A stretch of DNA of 21,920 bases. Source: CAZKUN01 sp964555935 (GTDB lineage Bacteria; Armatimonadota; Zipacnadia; Zipacnadales; VGFC01). The position numbers and the translations under genes were made by a program. The stretch spans positions 1 to 21,920 of the forward strand of contig CAZKUN010000158.1 of assembly GCA_964555935.1 (NCBI GenBank), written 5' to 3'. The notes below the pieces were generated by a model, which did no database searches, was not told where the DNA came from, and saw nothing but the letters and a program-made list of their open reading frames with translations. Below, piece by piece: positions 7,696 to 14,682 of this stretch (its first letter is position 1; the number at the start of each line of letters is the position of its first letter).

Positions 7696-9134
7696 TGGCG
7701 GCTGATCACCGCGAAGGCGGCGGGACCTGTGGTGATTGACAGCGTGTCGCCGGGCTCGACGGCCAACACGACACGGAATGGCGTGTCCTCGCCGGCGGGT
7801 AGGTCAACGGCGGCAGCGCCGGTGATGTGAAGGGCGGCGCCGCCGGTCATGCCGGCGATAGCGACCGCCATGGTCTCGGGCGCCGTCCAGGTTGCGGAGC
7901 CATCTGCCAGCGCGGGCGTGAGATCCCAGGCCTCGTGCCCCCAACACTCGCGGATCGACTCCTCGTGGTCGAAGCCAGTGGGGATCTCGTCACCCGGCCG
8001 GTTGGCGTAGAACCAGCTGATGTCGCCAACTGGCGCGTGGACGCAACGAGCCGCCGGCATCTGCACCCAACCGACCGGATCGTTCCCGCGCAGCCACTCC
8101 CACGCGTACTTGATCCACCCGTCGCGGACGTCCTGTGGCTGGTGACAGAACCATCCGATCTCGTCGTAGCCCCAGATCCAGTAGTCGCCCGTGTTCTCTC
8201 CCTCGCGGCCGGAGGCGCCCCAGTTGTCGTACTCGACGAGGTAGGGGAGATTGTCACATCGCCAGCCGCTCGGCGTCAGGCCGCCCTTGCTGCGCCCGTA
8301 GATGGTGTCGAGGTGACCGAGTTTCAGGATGGCTCCCTGAGGCGCCTCATCGACCTCAAGGGGGCGGAGGGGGAACGAGTGGAAATCAAACAGCAGCTCG
8401 TCGTCGCCGTGGATCAGCCCGCCGCTGGGCACGTGGCCGTCGAGGAGCATCAGGTGGCGACGACCGTGCTCGCGGGCATAGGAGCGGATGCGTCCAAGAA
8501 CGTCCCACCAGTGCTCCCAGCCCTCGTCGCTCCGGCCGATCAGCTCAACCTGGCCGACATGAATGGCCTCGTAGCCGGCGTCGATGTATTTCCGGCCCAT
8601 CGTGAAGAACCAGAGCTTGGTTTCGGGGCGGGTGATGTCAGGCACCGAGGCGCCGCCGGACCAGTGATCGACCAGCTGACCATCGGGATAGAGCATGTCG
8701 GCGTAGCGGAAGTTGCGCTGTTCGACGGGGAGGCCGAACTCCTCGAAAGCCCAGGAGGGCACGGCGACGTCGTTGACGCTCGTTGTGATTATCTCGAAAA
8801 TCGTGCCCTGGAGGATGATCTCGGGATCGAGCGCGTGGATTGTCTCCGCGAGCGCGCGCGACTCATCGATGCGAGGCGCGTGGTAGGCCTCGGCGCCCCA
8901 CGCGGTGTAGGCCCGCCCGGCAAACTTCGTCCCCGTGTAGAGCATGAAGCGGAGTTGGTCGCGTCGACCTTCGCGGCCCATGAGCGACATGATCGTCACC
9001 GACCGCGCGAGGTATCGATCGAGGACCTCGCGTGGGATCGGGCCGTCGAAGGCGTAAGGGCTGGGCGGCGTCTGAGCGGCGCCGATGAGTGGGAAGGCCA
9101 GGAGGATGCCGGGGATGATGGGTGAGGTGGGCAT
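7692..9134 (-). CDS. Secreted protein of unknown function, probably TIM-barrel glycosidase-like
   Basis: Predicted 480 residues from the ATG at 9134. GAGG lies five bases upstream and the N-terminus MPTSPIIPGILLAFPLIGAAQ is a good signal peptide. The same frame stays open back to the upstream gene's TAG, but those codons come from repeat elements, so I reject the longer start. The body has many Trp and acidic residues in strand-like settings: KFAGRAYTAWGAE, YIDAGYEAIHVGQVELIG, LMLLDGHVPSGG, YWIWGYDEIGWF, WIKYAWEWLRG. This pattern suits an (alpha/beta)8 barrel acting on carbohydrate. The last ~90 residues look beta-rich. Similar proteins (YAFDGPI... start) seem to exist in Bacteroidota and other degraders, but I know no characterised member. 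It lies downstream of a sulfatase on the same strand. Confidence 0.75.
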   Translation of the reverse strand: MPTSPIIPGILLAFPLIGAAQTPPSPYAFDGPIPREVLDRYLARSVTIMSLMGREGRRDQLRFMLYTGTKFAGRAYTAWGAEAYHAPRIDESRALAETIHALDPEIILQGTIFEIITTSVNDVAVPSWAFEEFGLPVEQRNFRYADMLYPDGQLVDHWSGGASVPDITRPETKLWFFTMGRKYIDAGYEAIHVGQVELIGRSDEGWEHWWDVLGRIRSYAREHGRRHLMLLDGHVPSGGLIHGDDELLFDFHSFPLRPLEVDEAPQGAILKLGHLDTIYGRSKGGLTPSGWRCDNLPYLVEYDNWGASGREGENTGDYWIWGYDEIGWFCHQPQDVRDGWIKYAWEWLRGNDPVGWVQMPAARCVHAPVGDISWFYANRPGDEIPTGFDHEESIRECWGHEAWDLTPALADGSATWTAPETMAVAIAGMTGGAALHITGAAAVDLPAGEDTPFRVVLAVEPGDTLSITTGPAAFAVISRQ

Positions 9135-9180
9135 GGAGACCTCGGGAGATGACCGCGGGAGTCGGGAGCCCGGAGTCAGG

Positions 9181-9251
9181 ATGACGGCGGCGGGCCGGAT
9201 ACTTCGATCACACGGCGATCTCGTATTCGGCCCCTCCGGACGGATGACGGC
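9181..9251 (-). repeat. 71-bp repeat, copy 1
   Basis: Matches 10681-10751 at 68 of 71 positions (differences at 9211, 9215 and 9239) with an offset of exactly 1500 bases. It starts and ends with ATGACGGC and contains GGATACTTCGATCA and CTCGTATTCGGCCCCTCC. It lies 47 bases upstream of the start of the secreted-protein gene. Confidence 0.9.
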
Positions 9252-9254
9252 GAT

Positions 9255-9271
9255 GCGAGCTGGAAGCTCGC
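9255..9271. repeat. GCGAGCT hairpin
   Basis: GCGAGCT (9255-9261), loop GGA, AGCTCGC (9265-9271): a perfect seven-base stem. It sits between the 71-bp repeat and the 31-bp hairpin in the sulfatase/secreted-protein gap. A related AAGCTCGCAGCTT lies at 1247-1259. Confidence 0.7.
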
Positions 9272-9284
9272 GGTCCAAGACGGC

Positions 9285-9315
9285 GACGGCAGGGCGCAAT
9301 GAATTGCGCCCCTAC
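9285..9315 (-). repeat. 31-bp GTAG hairpin element, copy 5
   Basis: Minus strand: GTAGG, GGCGCAAT, TC, ATTGCGCCC, TGCCGTC, almost identical to copy 3. The stem is nine base pairs. The TAG at 9312-9314 is the stop codon of the sulfatase gene. Confidence 0.9.
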
Positions 9316-10664
9316 TTTGGTATGCGGGCTTCGAGTTGAGATGGGACGGGCTTGACGGTTGCCTTGTGTGCTTCGATCGTCGCGAGCAGATCGGCGACGA
9401 TGGGTGGGTTCTTCTCGGCGACATCGCGCGTCTCGGATGGATCGTGCTCCAGGTGAAACAGCAGCGGCGAATCCTGTGGGCGAGGTTTTTCACCATACCC
9501 CGCCTGCGTGGTCACGTGGAGCTTCCACGGCCCCTTGCGCGCCGCGTAGAGCTGAGGGCCGCGGTAGAAGAACATGGTCTCGCGCGCGCCCGGCCCTGAC
9601 CCGGTGAGGATCGGCGTCATGTCGAGGCCATCGTAGACGCGATCGGCGGGCACGTCGACCTCGGCCAGGCTCAGGCACGTCGGGAAGATATCGAGCGTCG
9701 AGGCCATGCCGGTCGACCACGAGCCGGGGGCGATCTTGCCGGGCCACCAGCAGAGCGCGGGCTCGCGCATGCCGCCCTCCCACGTGCTGCCCTTGCCGCC
9801 CCGAAGCAGGCCGGCGGATCCACCGCGCAAGTGCTGGGTGAGCCAGGGGCCGTTATCGCTGGTGAAGATGACGAGCGTGTTGTCGTCGAGATTGCGCTCG
9901 CGGAGGGTGTCGAGAATCTGGCCGACCGACCAATCGAGTTCCTCGACGACATCGCCATACAGACCCCGCGCGCTCGTGTCCTTGAACGTGTGCGATGCGA
10001 AGAGCGGAACGTGCGGGAACGAGTGTGGGAAATAGAGGAAGAATGGCCGGCGCTGGTTGCGGCGGATAAACCGCGTCGCGCGCTCGGTGTAGCGACGGGT
10101 CAGCGTCGTCTGGTCGGCCGGCTCCTCGATCTCAACCGTGTCGTCGAGGATCGGGCAGGGCCTCATGTCATTGCTGTAGGGAATCCCGAAGTACTCGTCA
10201 AATCCATGCTCGGTCGGCAGGTACTGCGGAAGATGCCCCAGGTGCCATTTGCCGACGCAACTGGTGGCGTAGCCCGCTGCGCGAAGTGACTCCGCGATCG
10301 TGATCTCAGACTCAGGAAGGCCGCCGGCTGAGTCTGGGAACAGCACCCGGCGCTTGCCGCACATGCCGCTACGGATCGGCAACCGCCCCGTCAACAGCGC
10401 CGCGCGACTGGGCGTGCAGACAGACGCGGCGGCGTAGAACTGGCTCAAACGCATCCCCTCGCTCGCCATGCGGTCGAGGTTCGGCGTGTGAAGCGTCGGG
10501 TGACCGTAGCAACTCAGGTCGCCGTAGCCGAGGTCATCAGCGAAGATGACGATGATGTTCGGCGGGCCAGATCGGCGGCGCGCGGCGTGGGCGGCCCCGG
10601 AGACAGCGCCGGCGAAGCCGAGGGATGTGGAGGTGAGGAAACGGCGACGGTTGAGGGTGGACAT
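9312..10664 (-). CDS. Sulfatase (arylsulfatase A-like, formylglycine-dependent), Tat-exported
   Basis: Predicted 450 residues, usual for family S1 sulfatases. GGAGG lies seven bases before the ATG. The N-terminus has a twin-arginine signal, NRRRFLTSTSLGFAGAVSGA. The hallmark C83-T-P-S-R (CTPSRAALLTGR) would have its Cys converted to formylglycine. Metal-site residues are visible as D43-D44 (IFADDLGYGD) and D270-N271 (FTSDNGPW); K139 and H141 lie in GKWHLG, and HSFPH is at 214-218. It removes sulfate esters from an unknown glycan outside the cytoplasm. No formylglycine-generating enzyme or anaerobic maturase is in the window, so maturation must be encoded elsewhere. It heads the minus-strand group and is divergent from the alpha-galactosidase operon, suggesting joint use on a sulfated galactan-like substrate (inference). 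Confidence 0.95.
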   Translation of the reverse strand: MSTLNRRRFLTSTSLGFAGAVSGAAHAARRRSGPPNIIVIFADDLGYGDLSCYGHPTLHTPNLDRMASEGMRLSQFYAAASVCTPSRAALLTGRLPIRSGMCGKRRVLFPDSAGGLPESEITIAESLRAAGYATSCVGKWHLGHLPQYLPTEHGFDEYFGIPYSNDMRPCPILDDTVEIEEPADQTTLTRRYTERATRFIRRNQRRPFFLYFPHSFPHVPLFASHTFKDTSARGLYGDVVEELDWSVGQILDTLRERNLDDNTLVIFTSDNGPWLTQHLRGGSAGLLRGGKGSTWEGGMREPALCWWPGKIAPGSWSTGMASTLDIFPTCLSLAEVDVPADRVYDGLDMTPILTGSGPGARETMFFYRGPQLYAARKGPWKLHVTTQAGYGEKPRPQDSPLLFHLEHDPSETRDVAEKNPPIVADLLATIEAHKATVKPVPSQLEARIPK

Positions 10665-10680
10665 TTGGGTGCCTCCGGAG

Positions 10681-10751
10681 ATGACGGCGGCGGGCCGGAT
10701 ACTTCGATCAGACGACGATCTCGTATTCGGCCCCTCCGAACGGATGACGGC
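10681..10751 (-). repeat. 71-bp repeat, copy 2
   Basis: Same sequence as 9181-9251 with three changes. It ends 16 bases upstream of the sulfatase ATG, so it overlaps the region expected to hold that gene's promoter. On the opposite side it faces the alpha-galactosidase operon. Confidence 0.9.
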
Positions 10752-10758
10752 AACGGCG

Positions 10759-10780
10759 GCGCGGACGAGGGCGTCCGCGC
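10759..10780. repeat. GCGCGGAC hairpin in the divergent gap
   Basis: GCGCGGAC (10759-10766), loop GAGGGC, GTCCGCGC (10773-10780): a perfect eight-base stem directly after the 71-bp repeat. With no U-tract and a position between divergent genes, a terminator role is unlikely. The remaining bases to 10891 show only the operon's ribosome-binding site. Confidence 0.7.
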
Positions 10781-10891
10781 GCCAGTGAACGACGACGGCT
10801 ATTTCGGCTGGACGGGTGGGATGCCCTGCAGGCGGAGGGAAGTGGAGGAAGGAACGGATACGGTGATGGCCGCATCGGAGGAGTCCGAGAT

Positions 10892-13348
10892 ATGAAGTGG
10901 GGCCTGCTCATGGGACTGATGGCAGCGGCAGCGACTGCTCAGCCGACGGCGGAGGAGATGGCGGTGGCGCGGGAGTGGGTGGACGCCATGAAACGGGGCG
11001 GAGGCCCCGTCGCCACGCGGGGCCCGGGGCTAGTGGTGGAGCTTCAGGAGTGGGGCACGTTCCGGGTGAACCGGGCGGTGACGGATGAGACGATGAAGAT
11101 CGGGGACACCCTCTACGAGAGAGGCCTCGGATCCCACGCTCCGAGCGAGATTCGCGTGGCTCTTCCGGGGCCGGTGGCCAAGTTCGAAGCGCAGGTGGGC
11201 GTGGATCACAACTACTTCACGTCAGGCGGGAGAGGCAGCGTCGCGTTTGTGGTGCGGGTGGGCGATGAGGAAGCGTACCGGTCTGAGGTGATGAGAGGAG
11301 GCGAAGCGGCGGAGACGGTGGAGGTGGCGCTGGGTGGTGCGGAGGAGCTGACGCTCATCGTGGAGGACGGCGGCGATGACGTTCACTCAGACGCTGCGGA
11401 TTGGGCGGAGGCGAAGGTGACCTTGGAGGACGGCACGACGGTCTGGCTCGATGAACTGCCGGTGCTGAAGTGGCCCGTGGATGTTTCGCGGGCGCTGCCG
11501 TTCTCGTTCAAGCTGGATGGCAGATCGTCAAGAGAGTTTCTGGATGACTGGGAGCGAGATGGGGACGCGTGGGTCGATCCGGACTCGGGCTTGAGGGTGA
11601 CGGCGAGGGTGAATGCGTTTGATGACTACCCAGCGGTGGAGTGGATGCTGGAGTTTGAGAATACGGGGGATGAAGATTCGGGGCTGATCGAGGATGTGCG
11701 AGCGCTGGATGTGGAGATCACGATCCCGCGCGGCGAGTTCACGCACCTGCGGACGAGCAAGGGCAGCGCCTGCGCGATCGACGATTTCCTGCCGATGGAC
11801 CAGCCGATCGAGTGGGGCGAGGATGCGGTGGAACTGGCGTCGGTGGGCGGTCGGTCATCCAACGGCACGCTGCCGTACTGGAACCTGGACTGGAGAACCG
11901 GCGGGGCGATCGTGGCGGTTGGGTGGTCGGGCCAATGGAATGCGAAGATCGGTCGATCCGAGCAGAATCTGCTGAGGATAAGCGCCGGCCAGGAGACGAT
12001 GCGGCTGCGGCTGAGGCCCGGCGAGAAGATCCGCAGCCCGCGGATGCTCGTGATGCTGTACCAAGGCGAGAAAGCGCGCTCCTACAACCTCTGGCGGCGG
12101 CTGATGCTGGCCCACTACTGCCCGAGAGACGAAGACGGTGAACTGATCGTTCCGCCGGTGGCGCACCCGACATCGCGGGTGCTATGGGCGGGGCTGAGAG
12201 GGAACGAGCAGAACCAGCTCGAGATGCTCCACGCGGCGGCGGACGTGGGGTGTGAAGTCTTCTGGCTGGACGCGTACTGGTTCCCGGCGGGCTTCCCGAA
12301 TGGAGTGGGATCGTGGCGGCACCGGGCGGAGGATTTCCCGCGAGGACTGAAGCCGTTGAGCGACGCGGCGCATGAGCGGGGGATGGAGTTTTGCCTGTGG
12401 TTTGAGCCGGAGCGGGTCTTCCACACCAGCGACCTCGGGAAAGAGCACCCGGAGTTCTGCCTGGGGACGGGCGAGCAGAGGTTGCTCGACCTGGGGAATC
12501 CCGAGGCGCTGGCGCACGTGATCGATCTGCTGAACCGGAAGATCGATGAGTATGGAGTGGACATCTATCGGGAGGATTTCAACTTCGACCCGCTGGCGTA
12601 CTGGCAAGAGAAGGATGAACCGGAGCGGGAGGGGATGGCGGAGATCCGGTTCACCGAGGGGCTGTACGCGATGTGGGACGGGATAGTCGAGGCGCATCCG
12701 GGGATGCCGATCGATAACTGCGCGAGCGGCGGGCGGCGGATCGATCTGGAGACGGTAAGTCGCAGCTACGCGCTCTGGCGGAGCGACTTCCAGGACGTGG
12801 GGATACTGGGGCGCAGGAACTACCCGTGGGTGGCGGCGATCGCCGGGCAAGTGCAGAATGTGGGACTGGGGATGTACGTCCCGTTCAGCGCGGCGGCGGT
12901 CTACGCGTTCGACCCGTACAGCTTCCGCAGCAGCATGTCGACGGGCGCGCCGCTGTACATGGACTTGCGGGATCCGGCGCTGGACAAGGAGCTGGCGAAA
13001 CAGGCAGTGGCGGAGTGCAAAGCGCTGAGGGAATACTGGCTGGGCGATTTGTATCCGCTGACGCCGGTGACTGTCGACGCGGCGGATTGGTGCGCGTTTC
13101 AGCTCGATAGGCCGGAAGACGGCGATGGCATCGCCTTCTACTTTCGGAGGCATGAGAGCCCGTACTTGGGGCTGACGGCGGACCTGAAGGCGCTGGATGC
13201 GGGGGCGACGTATGAGTACTCGATCTCTACGGGTTACGGCAAGGCTAAGTCTCGGCGGGCGACGGGAGATGAGCTGGCGCAGATGCCGATTATCGTGGAG
13301 GACAAGCCGGGGAGCGCGTTAGTCAGGTATCGGAGGATCGAGAAATGA
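10892..13348 (+). CDS. Alpha-galactosidase-like glycoside hydrolase (NPCBM domain plus GH36-type barrel), secreted
   Basis: Predicted 818 residues; GGAGGAG lies eight bases before the ATG. MKWGLLMGLMAAAATAQ is a short signal peptide. Residues ~45-190 form an NPCBM-type carbohydrate-binding domain (ERGLGSHAPSEI, SDAADWAEAKV). A beta-sandwich region follows (~195-425). The catalytic barrel runs from ~430 (LWAGLRGNEQNQ) through CEVFWLDAYWF and GMEFCLWFEPERV to the likely nucleophile D562 (DIYREDFNF). CASGGRRID matches the family's Cys-Ser-Gly-Gly-Gly-Arg type loop, and D632 in LWRSDFQD is the likely acid/base. A C-terminal beta domain closes the protein. The family hydrolyses alpha-linked galactose or related sugars with retention; the actual linkage is unknown. 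It is first in an operon: its stop overlaps the next start as ATGA. Confidence 0.92.
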   Translation: MKWGLLMGLMAAAATAQPTAEEMAVAREWVDAMKRGGGPVATRGPGLVVELQEWGTFRVNRAVTDETMKIGDTLYERGLGSHAPSEIRVALPGPVAKFEAQVGVDHNYFTSGGRGSVAFVVRVGDEEAYRSEVMRGGEAAETVEVALGGAEELTLIVEDGGDDVHSDAADWAEAKVTLEDGTTVWLDELPVLKWPVDVSRALPFSFKLDGRSSREFLDDWERDGDAWVDPDSGLRVTARVNAFDDYPAVEWMLEFENTGDEDSGLIEDVRALDVEITIPRGEFTHLRTSKGSACAIDDFLPMDQPIEWGEDAVELASVGGRSSNGTLPYWNLDWRTGGAIVAVGWSGQWNAKIGRSEQNLLRISAGQETMRLRLRPGEKIRSPRMLVMLYQGEKARSYNLWRRLMLAHYCPRDEDGELIVPPVAHPTSRVLWAGLRGNEQNQLEMLHAAADVGCEVFWLDAYWFPAGFPNGVGSWRHRAEDFPRGLKPLSDAAHERGMEFCLWFEPERVFHTSDLGKEHPEFCLGTGEQRLLDLGNPEALAHVIDLLNRKIDEYGVDIYREDFNFDPLAYWQEKDEPEREGMAEIRFTEGLYAMWDGIVEAHPGMPIDNCASGGRRIDLETVSRSYALWRSDFQDVGILGRRNYPWVAAIAGQVQNVGLGMYVPFSAAAVYAFDPYSFRSSMSTGAPLYMDLRDPALDKELAKQAVAECKALREYWLGDLYPLTPVTVDAADWCAFQLDRPEDGDGIAFYFRRHESPYLGLTADLKALDAGATYEYSISTGYGKAKSRRATGDELAQMPIIVEDKPGSALVRYRRIEK

Positions 13349-14682
13349 GAGCGATCATCGCGACGCTGACATTGGGAGCGATCTGCATGGCAGGCAACGC
13401 GGAGACGGTGACTCGGACATTCCAGGAGACGGATGAGATCTTCGCCAACCCAGGGATGGGGTGGCAGACGTTCCATCGCTTTGCCGATGAGGATCCGGCG
13501 CTTGATGGGCTGCCAACGAGTTCGGCGTACCGGCGGCTCTACTGGAGTGAACTCGAGCCGGAAGAGGGCAAGATCGACCACGAGATGCTCGATGGGTTGC
13601 TGGATCATGCCGAGAGGGCGGGGCAGCGGCTGGCGTTTCGGATCATGTGCGTGGGGACGGATGACAAGTACATGCACGTGCCGCAGTGGCTGCAAGACAG
13701 GGGTTGTCCGGGGGCCGAGTTCCAGCAAGGCGGTAGCGGGCGCGTGCACTGGGCGCCGGACATGGACAGCGAGATCTTCAAGGAGGCCCACTACCGGATG
13801 ATCCGGGAGATGGGCGAGCGATATGACGGCGACCCGCGGGTGGATCTGCTTGACATCGGGACGGTCGGCCTGTGGGGCGAGTGGCACATGAGCGGGACGG
13901 GGCTTGAAGTTCCGAGCGGGGAGACGCGGATGGACATCATCGACGAGTGGCGGAACGCGTTCCCCACGACGCAGAAGGTGATGCTGATCGGCGACGAGGA
14001 AGGCATGCGGTTCTGCGTCAAGAACGGCATTGGCTGGCGGGCGGACTGTTTGGGCGATATGGGTGGCTTCAGCGAGACGTGGAATCACATGGACAACATG
14101 TACGTGCAGCAGCTTGAGAAGACGGACGCGATGGATGCGTGGAAGACGGCGCCGGTGGCGTTTGAGAGCTGCTGGACGATGCTGAAGTGGGCGGAGGAGG
14201 AGTGGGACATTGCGTACATCTTCGACTACGCGCTGAAGCTGCACGCGAGTTACCTGAACAACAAGTCGGCGGAGATACCGGAGGGGACGCGGGATCTGGT
14301 GGAGGCGTTTCTCAGGAAGTTGGGTTACCGACTCGTGCTGAAGGAGATCACGCACGAGGAGGCGGTGAAGCGGGGAGAGCCGCTTGAGGTGAAGATGACG
14401 TGGGAGAATGTGGGCGTGGCGCCGCCGTATGGTGATTATCGATTGGCGTTCAGGTTGGTCGGCGCGGACGGTGAGACCACCGAGGTGACGGGGGCGTCGG
14501 TGAAAGGCTGGCTGCCCGGATCGCGGGACGTGACTGAGTCGGTGCCATTGGGAGATCAACTTATACCGGGGACGTATGGGCTGGCGGTTGCGGTGGCGGG
14601 CGAGGGAGCGAGGCTGAACCTGGCGATTGAGGGCGAGGAGGATGGCTGGTATGCGGTGAGTGAGGTTGAGGTGACCGAATGA
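13345..14682 (+). CDS. DUF4832-type secreted TIM-barrel protein, glycosidase-like
   Basis: Predicted 445 residues. Its ATG overlaps the upstream TGA by four bases (ATGA), and GGAGG lies eight bases upstream. MRAIIATLTLGAICMAGNAE is a signal peptide. The mature protein opens with EIFANPGMGWQTFHR, the N-terminal signature I associate with DUF4832 proteins. A barrel of ~300 residues follows, with E179 in TVGLWGEWH a likely catalytic acid, as in clan-A glycosidases. The C-terminal ~110 residues (KLGYRLVLKEITHEEA, TWENVGVAPPYGDY) form the DUF4832 beta domain. Members are thought to act on carbohydrate, but I know no firm substrate. Tight coupling with the alpha-galactosidase and the UroD-like gene indicates one pathway. 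Confidence 0.87.
   Translation: MRAIIATLTLGAICMAGNAETVTRTFQETDEIFANPGMGWQTFHRFADEDPALDGLPTSSAYRRLYWSELEPEEGKIDHEMLDGLLDHAERAGQRLAFRIMCVGTDDKYMHVPQWLQDRGCPGAEFQQGGSGRVHWAPDMDSEIFKEAHYRMIREMGERYDGDPRVDLLDIGTVGLWGEWHMSGTGLEVPSGETRMDIIDEWRNAFPTTQKVMLIGDEEGMRFCVKNGIGWRADCLGDMGGFSETWNHMDNMYVQQLEKTDAMDAWKTAPVAFESCWTMLKWAEEEWDIAYIFDYALKLHASYLNNKSAEIPEGTRDLVEAFLRKLGYRLVLKEITHEEAVKRGEPLEVKMTWENVGVAPPYGDYRLAFRLVGADGETTEVTGASVKGWLPGSRDVTESVPLGDQLIPGTYGLAVAVAGEGARLNLAIEGEEDGWYAVSEVEVTE

Noticed and set aside
7827..9125. A 432-codon open frame on the plus strand
   Set aside because: Antisense to the secreted-protein gene, which has a signal peptide and ribosome site; the product is low-complexity Val/Ala/Arg/Glu-rich text.
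9135..9299. Longer N-terminus of the secreted protein starting at 9299
   Set aside because: The extra residues (RPAVAVLDRELPARIAV...) are a translation of the hairpin and 71-bp repeats and would bury the signal peptide.
9135..9314. Readthrough of the sulfatase TAG, or pyrrolysine at TAG, fusing it to the next gene
   Set aside because: The frame stays open from the sulfatase stop into the secreted-protein gene, but the joining codons are repeat elements, and the second gene has its own ribosome site and signal peptide. At the isomerase gene, readthrough would add only 11 residues before a TGA.
10759..10780. Intrinsic terminator
   Set aside because: The stem is strong but there is no T-run on either strand, and it lies between divergent genes where no transcript should end.
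13234..14559. A 441-codon open frame on the minus strand
   Set aside because: It lies entirely opposite the DUF4832 gene and its neighbour, is rich in Arg, His, Leu and Pro as expected of an antisense shadow in GC-rich DNA, and has no recognisable motif.
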